In this document: positions 52,179 to 61,477 of the stretch, in pieces | How the letters are laid out: every line of letters begins with the position of its first letter | How positions within the stretch are numbered: position 1 is the stretch's first letter | From: an uncultured Prevotella sp. | GTDB taxonomy: Bacteria > Bacteroidota > Bacteroidia > Bacteroidales > Bacteroidaceae | Direction: 5' to 3' | Length of the DNA: 64,000 bases | Assembly: GCA_902800365.1 (NCBI GenBank) | Contig: CADCEF010000002.1 | Coordinates: forward strand, 62,001-126,000 | Translations under genes and position numbers: made by a program | The notes under the pieces: model-generated | The model's database searches: none | The model's input: only the letters and a program-made list of their open reading frames with translations | Told to the model about the DNA's origin: nothing

Positions 52179-53165
52179 TTATTCTCCAAATATCTCTTTT
52201 AGTTTAGCTTGGAGACCTTCTGCACGAAGACCACGAGCAACAATCTTGCCTTGTGGGTCGATAAGCAAATTATCGGGAATGCTGTTTACACCATATACCT
52301 CAGCAGCAACTGTACGCCAGTATTTAAGGTCTGACAGATGAATCCAAGGCATCTTGAGTTGGTCTATAGCCTTTACCCAAGCATCTTTCTTACTATCGAA
52401 CGACAAGCCAACCACATCAAATCCCTTTGAATGATACTTATCGTAAGCAGCCACTACATTAGGCATCTCAATTCTGCAGGGACCGCACCATGATGCCCAG
52501 AAATCTACAAGCACCCAACGGCCTTTGCCTACATACTCGCTGAGTTTATGCATGTTACCATCAACATCAGCCTCTTCAAGGTCGATAAACTGTTGACCAA
52601 TGATGGCATTCTTTTTGGCGCGATCATCCAACATCTTATTCAGATAGTCCAACTCGGGCTTTGCAGCAGCATAGTTAACCCAGAGAGGTTTGGTGGCAAC
52701 AACGCTATCGAGACTCTCTTTACCGAAGTGCTCAGCAAAGTCCATCAAAAAAGCAAAAGGAATCAGTGTGTTGCGCTCTTCCTTAAAGATTTTTGCAATC
52801 AAGTTAGCGTCAGGAGTAGCGTTAGCCAAATCGTATTTAACCAGGCGCTCGTTTACAGGCGACCCCTTCAGAGTATTATCGTTAAGATTAACCGACACGG
52901 GTGTTCCATCGTTGAAGAAAAGCGTGGTCCAAGTGGCATGTTCTGTACCAATCGCCAGCAGAGCATCCTTTTCGGCCTCACCTGTAATGCTGAATTTGCC
53001 ATCAGCAACAACAGCCTGACCTACCAACACACGGGCATTGCGATCTATCAACATCACATTGGCACCATTCTCATTAGAGACGCCATTAACAACGCACTTT
53101 ACTTTTTGAGCCCCAACAGGCAGAACAGCCAACATCAATAGGGCTGCAAATAAATTCTTTATCAT
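52179..53165 (-). CDS. TlpA-like thiol-disulfide protein with N-terminal DUF4369-type domain
   Basis: A 328-aa exported thioredoxin-fold protein. Signal peptide 1-19, a beta-rich DUF4369-like domain (about 22-105), a helical linker, and an AhpC/TSA-Redoxin domain with active site WASWCGPC (Cys227, Cys230). The cis-Pro region is GVNSIPDNLLIDPQG. It is expected to be periplasmic and to reduce disulfides. It follows the acyl-ACP thioesterase gene by 10 bp and so may be the last gene of the ilv transcript. Confidence 0.92.
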   Translation of the reverse strand: MIKNLFAALLMLAVLPVGAQKVKCVVNGVSNENGANVMLIDRNARVLVGQAVVADGKFSITGEAEKDALLAIGTEHATWTTLFFNDGTPVSVNLNDNTLKGSPVNERLVKYDLANATPDANLIAKIFKEERNTLIPFAFLMDFAEHFGKESLDSVVATKPLWVNYAAAKPELDYLNKMLDDRAKKNAIIGQQFIDLEEADVDGNMHKLSEYVGKGRWVLVDFWASWCGPCRIEMPNVVAAYDKYHSKGFDVVGLSFDSKKDAWVKAIDQLKMPWIHLSDLKYWRTVAAEVYGVNSIPDNLLIDPQGKIVARGLRAEGLQAKLKEIFGE

Positions 53166-53175
53166 ATCTAGTTTC

Positions 53176-53919
53176 TTATTTGTTAAATATCACTTTACTG
53201 CGACAACACTCCACGTCGCCATCCTTACAGATACGTACACAATACTCGTTTTCATTAGTCTGCGACATATAGAACGAAAGCGTATCGCCCTGATGAGCCT
53301 CGGCTACATATGCTATTTCAAAGCGCTTGATACTATGCTGACGATACCAATCTAGATTCCAAAGATCGAGTACATGCTCTATATACTTAACCGAGTTGAT
53401 ATGCCCATTAATATCTACGTCGCTATATTTTGTTTCAACAGTAGCCACGAGTTGAGCTGTATCGTCCATCTTCACTCGCCCACCCTTGTCTATTGGGCAT
53501 TCCTTATCCTTCACAATCCAATTGTTAATGGCGCCATTGTCGATAGCAAAGATGTCAGTCGGCTGGCGACTTTCTGTATCAATCATTGCCCAGATAGAGC
53601 GACCATAACCATACACCTTACCATCTTCACCAACAACACGGAAATTACGGCTGGTAAAGAATCGCATGGCCGACTCCACCCATGTCTCTACATTAAACTT
53701 TGTGTACATCTTTGGCATTTCATCCATCTCGATAGCAAGTCGTGATAGTACCCACGAGCGTTGTATCGTCATTAGATACTTCATACCGAATCCACGATCG
53801 GTTGAATGGAAATCAGCAGCATTCAGCATGTGATTGCCAAGATGCCCTACAAACAACCTCTGTGAGAAATCACAGTGAAACGGCTCGGCCAAAAACTGAT
53901 AACAACCTATTTTATCCAT
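53176..53919 (-). CDS. Acyl-ACP thioesterase
   Basis: A 247-aa double-hotdog thioesterase that releases fatty acids from acyl carrier protein. The N-terminal hotdog carries the LFVGHLGNHMLNAADFHSTD-type start and WVLSRLAIEM; the second half carries KYSDVDINGHINSVKYIEH, the Asn/His-containing motif of the plant FatA/B-like family. The frame is open 15 codons further upstream, but MDKIGCYQF at 53919 overlaps the ilvN stop and fits the family start. It lies inside the ilvDBN operon, an arrangement I recall from other Bacteroides and Prevotella. It may tune branched-chain fatty acids. Confidence 0.88.
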   Translation of the reverse strand: MDKIGCYQFLAEPFHCDFSQRLFVGHLGNHMLNAADFHSTDRGFGMKYLMTIQRSWVLSRLAIEMDEMPKMYTKFNVETWVESAMRFFTSRNFRVVGEDGKVYGYGRSIWAMIDTESRQPTDIFAIDNGAINNWIVKDKECPIDKGGRVKMDDTAQLVATVETKYSDVDINGHINSVKYIEHVLDLWNLDWYRQHSIKRFEIAYVAEAHQGDTLSFYMSQTNENEYCVRICKDGDVECCRSKVIFNK

Positions 53920-54448
53920 TTTCACGTTCCTCCAAAAATTCACTAACCTGTTCCTGCATGCCACGAGTTACAGCAATACGACCACTGCGCGTGTACTGCA
54001 ACACGCAATCAAACGTATCAAGCGCACGGAACAATGAGATGATGTCCTCAGTAACTCCATGCATCTGTACAATAGTATAGGTGGGATTCACCTCAATAAT
54101 ATTGGCCTGAAAACGGCGTATAGTACGCGAGATCTCAGGATTCTCAAGCACCATTGGGGTTGATAGTTTATAAAGACCTGACTCGCGGATAAACAACTGG
54201 TCATCTGTAAAATAGTTGGCCTTTACCACATCTATTTTCTTTTCAATCTGACGGGTAATTTTCAGAATCTGATCCTCGTCGCTCCAAGCTGTAATCGTGT
54301 ACTTATGTACGCCGGGAATGCTTGAAGCCGACACATTAAGACTCTCAATATTTACCTGTCTACGTGTAAACACCGCGGTTATCTGATTCAGGATACCAGC
54401 GATATTCTCAGAATAAACTAACAGCGTATATAGTTTCTTTTCTTCCAT
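53912..54448 (-). CDS. ilvN: Acetolactate synthase small (regulatory) subunit
   Basis: A 178-aa regulatory subunit of the enzyme that condenses pyruvate to acetolactate, the first common step of valine and leucine synthesis. The N-terminal ACT domain is LLVYSENIAGILNQITAVFTR, which binds valine for feedback inhibition. A C-terminal ALS-small domain follows (about 85-170). It overlaps the thioesterase start by 8 bp and follows ilvB by 17 bp. Confidence 0.93.
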   Translation of the reverse strand: MEEKKLYTLLVYSENIAGILNQITAVFTRRQVNIESLNVSASSIPGVHKYTITAWSDEDQILKITRQIEKKIDVVKANYFTDDQLFIRESGLYKLSTPMVLENPEISRTIRRFQANIIEVNPTYTIVQMHGVTEDIISLFRALDTFDCVLQYTRSGRIAVTRGMQEQVSEFLEERENG

Positions 54449-54465
54449 TTCTTTGTACTAAAATC

Positions 54466-56181
54466 TTAAACCTTTATATCCAAAAGCATATCATCCACAT
54501 TCATTCCTGGAGGCGTCATTGGCAACACATCATCATCCTCAAGGATTGCACATTCAAGGATATATGGCCCATCAGTAGCCAGCATCTTCTCGATAGCAGC
54601 CTTAAGGTCTTTGCGGTCAACAACAGCCTGATAAGGTATGCCATATCCTTGTGCGATGAGCTCATAGTTTGGATTATGCATACGAGTGAATGACTTACGG
54701 CGTTTCCAGAACATATCCTGCCACTGGCGAACATTACCAAGATAGTTATTATTCATCAGAACCATCTTAACAGGAGCTTGCTGTTCCATAATGGTTCCAA
54801 GCTCTTCGATACACATCTGGAATCCACCATCACCACTGAAGCTAACCACGGTACGATCAGGAGCACCGAATGTTGCACCAATAGCTGCTGGCATACCATA
54901 TCCCATAGTTCCAAGACCGCCACTTGTACAGATACTGCGCTTATTGGGATACTTGAAATAACGAGTTGCAAATAGCTGATTCTGACCAACATCCGTCACC
55001 AGAATCGCATTGCCATCAGTTATCTCTGCCACAGCATTTACCACCTCACCCATTAACAACGGACCATCCTTGGGATGAATAGCGGGTTCTATAACTTTCT
55101 CGCGTTCTTTCTCCATCAACGGCTTGAAAGAATCGCGCCACTCCTGATGGTTTGCTTTCTGCAGCAAGGCTGTTATGGCAGGTAACGATTCCTTACAATC
55201 TGCTATTACAGCCACATCGGCCTTAACATTCTTATCTATCTCACTATGGTCGATATCCAGATGTATTACCTTAGCCTGTTTGGCATATGTCTTGAGGTTA
55301 CCCGTCACACGATCGCTGAAACGCATACCTATGGCAATGAGTACATCACACTCCTGCTCTTTGATGTTTGGCGCATAGTTACCATGCATGCCAAGCATAC
55401 CCACATTCAGTGGATGGGTAGAAGGAAAAGCCGACAATCCAAGCATGGTACGGCCTGCAGGGATATCAGCTTTTTCAAGAAAAGCACGAAGCTCGTTCTG
55501 AGCATTTCCTAATTCTACACCCTGACCAACAAGTGCCAATGGTTTTTTGGCACTATTGATAAGCTCTGCAGCCTTACGCACAGCCTCTGGATCAAGCTTT
55601 GGATAAGCCACATAAGAGCGGATAAAGTTCACCTTCTCGGGTTCAAACTCCACCATCTCAAGCTGCGCATTCTTTGGAAAGTCGAGCACTACAGGACCAG
55701 GGCGCCCGCTTCGTGCAATATAGAAAGCACGACTTACAGCCCATGCTATATCCTCAGCATGGCGAATCTGATAGCTCCACTTTGATATAGGCTGAGCCAC
55801 GCCAACAAGGTCAACTTCTTGGAAAGCATCAGTACCAAGGGCACCAATAGGCACCTGACCTGCGATGACTACAATAGGCGTAGAATCCAGCATAGCATCA
55901 GCCACGCCAGTAAGTGTATTTGTAGCACCAGGACCGCTGGTAACCAAAGCCACACCAACCCGCCCCGAGACTCGTGCATAACCTTCTGCGGCATGCGCTG
56001 CTGCCTGTTCATGACGAACGAGGATATGATCAAATGCTTTCTTGTTGCCTCGCGTGTAATCGTAGAGTGCATCGTAAACGGGCATGATTGAGCCACCAGG
56101 ATAACCAAATATGGTCTTTACCCCTTCAGCCTTCAGCGCCTGCATCAATGCTTCGCTTCCTGTTATCTTTTGCTTTTCCAT
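54466..56181 (-). CDS. ilvB: Acetolactate synthase large (catalytic) subunit
   Basis: A 571-aa thiamine-diphosphate enzyme. The N-terminal PYR domain contains FGYPGGSIMPVYDALYD and the catalytic Glu in LVRHEQAAAHAAEGYAR. The central FAD-binding domain follows. The TPP motif is SGDGGFQM...MNNNYLGNVRQWQ, with the Mg/TPP block at about 440-475. It starts 2 bp after the ilvD stop and is followed by the small subunit gene, forming ilvD-ilvB-ilvN. Confidence 0.96.
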   Translation of the reverse strand: MEKQKITGSEALMQALKAEGVKTIFGYPGGSIMPVYDALYDYTRGNKKAFDHILVRHEQAAAHAAEGYARVSGRVGVALVTSGPGATNTLTGVADAMLDSTPIVVIAGQVPIGALGTDAFQEVDLVGVAQPISKWSYQIRHAEDIAWAVSRAFYIARSGRPGPVVLDFPKNAQLEMVEFEPEKVNFIRSYVAYPKLDPEAVRKAAELINSAKKPLALVGQGVELGNAQNELRAFLEKADIPAGRTMLGLSAFPSTHPLNVGMLGMHGNYAPNIKEQECDVLIAIGMRFSDRVTGNLKTYAKQAKVIHLDIDHSEIDKNVKADVAVIADCKESLPAITALLQKANHQEWRDSFKPLMEKEREKVIEPAIHPKDGPLLMGEVVNAVAEITDGNAILVTDVGQNQLFATRYFKYPNKRSICTSGGLGTMGYGMPAAIGATFGAPDRTVVSFSGDGGFQMCIEELGTIMEQQAPVKMVLMNNNYLGNVRQWQDMFWKRRKSFTRMHNPNYELIAQGYGIPYQAVVDRKDLKAAIEKMLATDGPYILECAILEDDDVLPMTPPGMNVDDMLLDIKV

Positions 56182-56183
56182 AA

Positions 56184-57986
56184 TTAATCAATGATTCTTA
56201 CGCCGCCTTTATCGGCTGATGAAACGCTCTGAGCATAAGCTCTAAGAGCCTTGCTTACAGTACGGTTGCGCTTAAGTGGCTGCTGTGGGCGAGCTGCCAA
56301 CTCATCGTCGCTCAGCTTTACATTTATTGAGCGACTTGGGATGTCGATGATGATGATGTCGCCATCCTTCACCTTTCCGATATTACCACCATTGGCAGCC
56401 TCTGGCGAGATATGCCCGATACTCAATCCACTGGTACCACCTGAGAAACGACCATCAGTAATCAGCGCACATTCCTTGCCCAGATGCATACTCTTAATAT
56501 AAGAGGTGGGATACAGCATCTCCTGCATACCCGGACCGCCCTTTGGACCCTCGTGGGTAATCACTACGCAATCGCCGCTCTTCACCTTGCCACCAAGTAT
56601 TCCTTCGCAGGCATCTTCTTGCGAGTCGAACACTACTGCCGGCCCCTCAAAATGCCAGAGAGCCTCATCTACGCCAGCTGTTTTCACTACGCAGCCATCC
56701 TGCGCGATATTTCCAAAGAGTACAGCCAGTCCACCATCCTTGGTATAGGCGTGCTCCAAGTCGCGGATACAGCCATTGGCACGATCAGTATCAAGTGTAC
56801 CCCACTGCTCCGACTGTGAGCCCATCTTAGTCGAGAATCTGTTGCCAGGTGCAGTCTGATAGATGCGATTAGCCTCAGCATCCACATCACCGTCAACAAT
56901 ACTGTATTTCTTCATAGCCTCACCAAGCGTCATGCCATCCACACGTGGAGCCGAGCCATCGATAAGACCACCTTTATTCAGTTCGTTCAGGATTCCAAGG
57001 ATACCACCAGCGCGACCGCACTCCTGAACACTATATTTCTGAGTATTAGGAGCCAGTTTGCACAAGCAGGGCACACGACGACTCAACTCGTCGATATCCT
57101 TCATCGTAAAGTCGGTGCCTGCTTCCTGGGCCACAGCCAACAAGTGCAGCACTGTGTTGGTACTACCACCCATCGCAATATCAAGTGCCATCGCATTCAT
57201 AAATGCCTTACGGGTAGCGATGTTGCGTGGCAATACGCTCTCGTCGCCATCCTCGTAGTAAGCAAAGGCATTCTTTACCACCTGTCGTGCAGCCGCCTTA
57301 AACAATTCTATACGGTTGGTATGTGTAGCAAGGATGGTTCCATTGCCAGGCAGCGATAGTCCGATAGCCTCTGTAAGCGAGTTCATCGAGTTGGCAGTGA
57401 ACATGCCCGAGCAGCTACCGCATCCAGGACAGGCACACCCCTCTATCTCCTTCATCTCCTCATCAGTAATGCTTGGGTCGGCACCTTTTACCATGGCAGT
57501 AATCAGGTCGGCATTCTCGCCACGCCATTTACCAGCTTCCATTGGTCCACCGCTACAGAATACGGTTGGGATGTTTAGTCTCATCGAAGCCATCAGCATA
57601 CCTGGAGTCACCTTATCACAGTTCGATATACAAATCATCGCATCAGCCTTGTGAGCATTAACCATATATTCCACGCTGTCGGCAATGATGTCACGACTTG
57701 GCAGAGAATACAACATACCATCGTGGCCCATAGCGATACCATCGTCGATGGCAATCGTATTGAATTCTGCTGCATAACAGCCCATCTTCTCAATCTCTTC
57801 GCGTACAATCTGACCTATCTCATGCAGATGTGTATGACCAGGCACAAACTGGGTAAACGAGTTGACGACGGCAATAATGGGCTTGCCAAACTGCTCGTGT
57901 TTCATACCCGTAGCAACCCACAAAGCGCGGGCTCCTGCCATTCTTCTGCCTTCGGTGCAAACAGCACTCCTCAACTGATGTTTCAT
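56184..57986 (-). CDS. ilvD: Dihydroxy-acid dehydratase
   Basis: A 600-aa iron-sulfur enzyme that dehydrates dihydroxy acids in valine and isoleucine synthesis. The cluster cysteines lie in [13 protein letters not shown] and [20 protein letters not shown]. The catalytic Ser/Lys region near the C-terminus is [20 protein letters not shown]. It is the first gene of the operon. The predicted leader is only about 30 nt, so a classical peptide attenuator is unlikely. ilvC and ilvE are not in the window. Confidence 0.96.
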   Translation of the reverse strand: MKHQLRSAVCTEGRRMAGARALWVATGMKHEQFGKPIIAVVNSFTQFVPGHTHLHEIGQIVREEIEKMGCYAAEFNTIAIDDGIAMGHDGMLYSLPSRDIIADSVEYMVNAHKADAMICISNCDKVTPGMLMASMRLNIPTVFCSGGPMEAGKWRGENADLITAMVKGADPSITDEEMKEIEGCACPGCGSCSGMFTANSMNSLTEAIGLSLPGNGTILATHTNRIELFKAAARQVVKNAFAYYEDGDESVLPRNIATRKAFMNAMALDIAMGGSTNTVLHLLAVAQEAGTDFTMKDIDELSRRVPCLCKLAPNTQKYSVQECGRAGGILGILNELNKGGLIDGSAPRVDGMTLGEAMKKYSIVDGDVDAEANRIYQTAPGNRFSTKMGSQSEQWGTLDTDRANGCIRDLEHAYTKDGGLAVLFGNIAQDGCVVKTAGVDEALWHFEGPAVVFDSQEDACEGILGGKVKSGDCVVITHEGPKGGPGMQEMLYPTSYIKSMHLGKECALITDGRFSGGTSGLSIGHISPEAANGGNIGKVKDGDIIIIDIPSRSINVKLSDDELAARPQQPLKRNRTVSKALRAYAQSVSSADKGGVRIID

Positions 57987-58022
57987 TTTCTATTTCTTTA
58001 TAATAATTGCGAAATTTAGCTG

Positions 58023-58030
58023 CAAAAGTA
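58023..58030 (-). promoter_or_regulatory. -7 promoter box of the ilv operon
   Basis: TACTTTTG on the minus strand, 36 bp before the ilvD start codon. A CAAA (TTTG on the minus strand) is present but 12 bp away, too close for a normal -33 element. Confidence 0.55.
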
Positions 58031-58072
58031 CATTAATTCTATCAAATAGCCAACATTTTCGTTATTTTTTAG

Positions 58073-58080
58073 TAAATTTG
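58073..58080 (+). promoter_or_regulatory. -7 promoter box of the GH2 gene
   Basis: TAAATTTG, 33 bp before the start codon, divergent from the ilv promoter. Confidence 0.5.
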
Positions 58081-58113
58081 CAGCAAAAATTTGATTACTA
58101 ATTACAATCTGAA

Positions 58114-60561
58114 ATGAAAAAGCAATTACTAACAATGCTATTGGCAGTACCACTTTCGATGTTGGCACAACCACGACAAGAGATGACACTGAGCGAAAAC
58201 TGGAGCTTTTCGCACGACAAGAAAGAATGGCAATCAGTAAGCGTACCTCACGATAGGGCTATCGCCGGTCCTTTCAACAAGAAATGGGATTTGCAGAAAG
58301 TTGCCATCGTACAGAACGGTGAGACAGAGGCTACAGAGAAAAGCGGTCGTTCAGGCGCCCTCCCCTGGATTGGCAAGGGCCACTATCGCCGAACCATCAA
58401 CATCCCCCGGAAGTGGATGCATGCCGAACTGGTGTTCGATGGAGCGATGGCAGAGCCTACGGTATATCTTAATGGAGAGAAAGCAGGTTACTGGGCCTAT
58501 GGATATAACGCTTTCAAGGTTGACATCACGCCATACATGAAGGTGGGCGACAATCTGCTGGAGGTCGACTTACAGAATATGGAAGAGAGCAGCAGATGGT
58601 ATCCTGGCGCAGGCATCTATCGTCCTGTAAAGCTGATACTTACAGGCAATAGTTATATCAACACTTGGAACACATTCTTCCGCACTACAGAACTCAAGGA
58701 TAGCGAAGCGATACTTGATGTTACCGTAGCAGCCTGTGATGTCGACGAGCAGAATAGTTTCGATATTGAGATAGCCGATGCCCAAGGTCATATTGTTGCC
58801 AAGCAGACAGGAGTAAGACTTACCTATACAGGCGAAAGCAACATCCGACTAACAGTTAGCAAGCCTATGGTCTGGACGCCAGAAACACCTTATTTATATC
58901 ATGCAAAAATAAAGCTCTACTCGTTAGGCGATCTGGTTGATGAGGTAACACAGAAGATAGGCATCCGCACGGTAACATGCTCTAAGGACGGAGGATTCCA
59001 GCTGAATGGTGTCACCCGCAAGCTAAAAGGCGTATGCCTGCATCACGACCTTGGTCCACTTGGTGCAGCCATCAATAAGGCAGCGCTTATCCGACAGATT
59101 AAGATGATGAAGGAGATGGGTTGCGATGCCATACGTACATCGCACAACATGCCGAGTCAGATGCAGATGGATATATGCGACTCGCTGGGTATGATGGTGA
59201 TGGCCGAAAGCTTCGACATGTGGAAATATCCTAAATGCAAAAACGGATATGCCCGTTTCTTCGACGATTGGGCCGACAAGGACATTACCAACCTTGTGCT
59301 TGCCAACCGCAATCATCCAAGCATTGTGATGTGGAGCATTGGCAACGAGATTCCAGAGCAGGGCTCAGCCGAAGGCCGCCTCATCTCTATACACCTGCAG
59401 GGTCTCTGCAATAGTCTCGACCCTACCCGTCCGGTTACTCAGGGAATGGATCGTGCCGAAGAGGCTTTAAGCAGCGGATTCGCTCAGGCGATGAACGTAC
59501 CAGGATTCAACTATCGTGTACACAAGTACCAGAAGAATATCGAGCAGCTGCCTCAAGGATTCTTGTTGGGCTCTGAAACAGCATCTACAGTCAGTTCGCG
59601 CGGTGTTTATAAGTTCCCAGTAGAGGTTACCGACAATTCGCAATATGCATCGTGGGCACCAACCTACGATCCAAAGGCGATAGAAAAAGCCGACGGACAA
59701 TGTTCAAGTTACGATGTAGAGTACTGTTCATGGAGCAATCTGCCCGACGACGACTGGGTATGGCAAGACGACAAACCCTGGGTTATCGGCGAATTTGTGT
59801 GGACCGGTTACGACTATCTGGGCGAGCCTACCCCTTACGATGAGTACTGGCCTGCGCGTAGCAGCTACTTCGGCATCTGCGATCTGGCCGGTCTGCCCAA
59901 AGATCGCTACTATCTGTATCGCTCTAAGTGGAACAAAGAGCAGCACACCATCCACCTGCTGCCTCACTGGAGTTTCGGGAAGGACCGGATAGGAAAGGTA
60001 ACCCCCGTATACTGCTATACCGATTACCCAACTGCCGAACTGTTTGTAAACGGCAAGAGTCAGGGCAAGATTACCAAGAATCGCGAAAGCCGTTTAGACC
60101 GCTATCGCCTGCGCTGGAACAATGTAACATATCAGCCTGGCCAGGTTAAGGTGGTAGTTTACGATGCCCAAGGCCATAAGGCTGGCGAAAAGACTGTTAC
60201 CACAGCCGGAAAGCCATCAGCCCTGAAACTGGATGTCTGGACTCAGAACGACAAGCAGACCTTGAATGCCACAGGCGATGATATGGCGTTCATCACCGTC
60301 TCGCTTACCGATGCCAAAGGCAATCTTATCCCAGAGGCCAGCGACCAATTATCATTCGAGGTTACAGGAGCCGGAAGTTTCGAGGCAGTATGCAATGGCG
60401 ACGCTACAAGTCTGGAATCATTCAAACAGCCCACCATGAAACTGTTCAACGGCCAGTTGGTAGTCATCGTTCGTGGCGCCAGGCAGTCTGGTATTGCCAC
60501 GCTGAAAGTTACAGATAAGAACCGAAAAATCAGCAAGAGCCTGCAGATACGTGTAGAATAA
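58114..60561 (+). CDS. Secreted GH2 beta-galactosidase-type enzyme
   Basis: An 815-aa exported glycosidase, signal MKKQLLTMLLAVPLSMLAQ. Domains in order: GH2 sugar-binding (about 25-180), Ig-like (185-285), TIM barrel (290-590), DUF4982 module (about 615-680) and a C-terminal Ig/Big-like module. Catalytic residues: acid/base Glu412 in MWSIGNEIP, and likely nucleophile Glu560 in WVIGEFVWTGYDYLGE. It probably removes beta-linked galactose (or glucuronate or xylose) from plant glycans; the sugar cannot be read from sequence. Its last 32 bp overlap the end of cobD on the other strand. Confidence 0.92.
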   Translation: MKKQLLTMLLAVPLSMLAQPRQEMTLSENWSFSHDKKEWQSVSVPHDRAIAGPFNKKWDLQKVAIVQNGETEATEKSGRSGALPWIGKGHYRRTINIPRKWMHAELVFDGAMAEPTVYLNGEKAGYWAYGYNAFKVDITPYMKVGDNLLEVDLQNMEESSRWYPGAGIYRPVKLILTGNSYINTWNTFFRTTELKDSEAILDVTVAACDVDEQNSFDIEIADAQGHIVAKQTGVRLTYTGESNIRLTVSKPMVWTPETPYLYHAKIKLYSLGDLVDEVTQKIGIRTVTCSKDGGFQLNGVTRKLKGVCLHHDLGPLGAAINKAALIRQIKMMKEMGCDAIRTSHNMPSQMQMDICDSLGMMVMAESFDMWKYPKCKNGYARFFDDWADKDITNLVLANRNHPSIVMWSIGNEIPEQGSAEGRLISIHLQGLCNSLDPTRPVTQGMDRAEEALSSGFAQAMNVPGFNYRVHKYQKNIEQLPQGFLLGSETASTVSSRGVYKFPVEVTDNSQYASWAPTYDPKAIEKADGQCSSYDVEYCSWSNLPDDDWVWQDDKPWVIGEFVWTGYDYLGEPTPYDEYWPARSSYFGICDLAGLPKDRYYLYRSKWNKEQHTIHLLPHWSFGKDRIGKVTPVYCYTDYPTAELFVNGKSQGKITKNRESRLDRYRLRWNNVTYQPGQVKVVVYDAQGHKAGEKTVTTAGKPSALKLDVWTQNDKQTLNATGDDMAFITVSLTDAKGNLIPEASDQLSFEVTGAGSFEAVCNGDATSLESFKQPTMKLFNGQLVVIVRGARQSGIATLKVTDKNRKISKSLQIRVE

Positions 60562-61477
60562 TCAGGCTTTCAATAAGCACGATTATAACCATAATGACTT
60601 CAGCTGTTCGATTCACTCGGACAGCTGTTTTCATATCCTTTGTAGTAAGTTCGCGATCATTATCACCAATATATGGTTTTTCAAACATCTCGCCAAAATA
60701 TATATGCGGACCGCCAAACCTGCAGTCAAGAATACTTGCTAAAGCAGCCTCTGGGTAGCCACTATTGGGCGAAGCGTGATTTCGTCCGTATTTGCGGATA
60801 AAGGTGAAATGGTGAAAAGGTGAAGAGGTGAAAATTATCATCAGCAACGCTGTTAAGCGGGCGGGGATGTAATTTGCCACATCATCAATATGAGCTGCCC
60901 AACAGCCAAACTGCAGATAACGCTCGGTATGATAGCCTATCATCGAGTCGAGTGTGTTCACCATCTTATAGGCCAGCATACCTGGAGTGCCAAGAACAGC
61001 CAACCAGAACAGAGGGGCTATCACACCATCGCTCAGATTCTCGGCAAGTGTTTCGAGGGCTGCCGTACGAACCTCTTGGGCTGATAGCTCGGAGGTATCA
61101 CGACCTACGATACGCGCCACTTGTGCCCTACCCTCGTCTAAAGAACGATCGAGCGCCAGAAACACCTGTCGCACTTCACGAATCAGCGTGGTTCCTGCCA
61201 AACAGTAAAACACCACAATGGCATCAAACAACATGAAACATGAAACATGAAACATTGAACATGATTTACGAATAGCCCAAGTGGCACAAAATACCAATGC
61301 AATCAGTCCAACAGCCAGAAGTGCACCTTTCATTTTCCGATGCTGGCCTTTATTCAGGCGTTTCTCGCCAAAGGCTATCAGCCGTCCAAACCATACTACA
61401 GGATGAGGCAACCTCACTGGGTCGCCAAAAACAACATCGAGTATCCAACCTATTAATAATGCTATCGGATTAATCAT
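60530..61477 (-). CDS. cobD: Adenosylcobinamide-phosphate synthase
   Basis: A 315-aa membrane enzyme (CbiB/CobD) that attaches the aminopropanol linker in B12 synthesis. It starts LIGWILDVVFGDPVRLPHPVVWFG. Conserved blocks include RAQVARIVGRDTSELSAQEV, LAENLSDGVIAPLFW and NTLDSMIGYHTERY. It closes with GRNHASPNSGYPEAALA. Two stretches look foreign: residues 71-85 (from a 7-nt repeat) and about 214-226 (from an 8-nt repeat). The start overlaps the cobQ stop by 8 bp and the end overlaps the GH2 gene. Confidence 0.93.
   Translation of the reverse strand: MINPIALLIGWILDVVFGDPVRLPHPVVWFGRLIAFGEKRLNKGQHRKMKGALLAVGLIALVFCATWAIRKSCSMFHVSCFMLFDAIVVFYCLAGTTLIREVRQVFLALDRSLDEGRAQVARIVGRDTSELSAQEVRTAALETLAENLSDGVIAPLFWLAVLGTPGMLAYKMVNTLDSMIGYHTERYLQFGCWAAHIDDVANYIPARLTALLMIIFTSSPFHHFTFIRKYGRNHASPNSGYPEAALASILDCRFGGPHIYFGEMFEKPYIGDNDRELTTKDMKTAVRVNRTAEVIMVIIVLIESLIILHVSAGSC
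60803..60834. repeat. Octad repeat GGTGAAAN x4 inside cobD
   Basis: Contiguous units GGTGAAAT, GGTGAAAA, GGTGAAGA and GGTGAAAA. On the coding (minus) strand they encode the His/Phe-rich patch near residue 220 of CobD. Unit gain or loss would shift the frame. Confidence 0.85.
61231..61259. repeat. Heptad repeat ACATGAA x3 inside cobD
   Basis: Three perfect ACATGAA units plus an 8-nt variant (ACATTGAA), followed by CATG. It encodes the MFHVSCFMLF patch (about 74-84). It resembles the CATTAAA-type heptads in the 8.3-kb and 28.6-kb operon spacers. Unit changes would shift the frame. Confidence 0.85.

Noticed and set aside
57987..58030. Branched-chain amino-acid attenuator before ilvD
   Set aside because: The predicted leader is about 30 nt, too short for a leader peptide and alternative hairpins.
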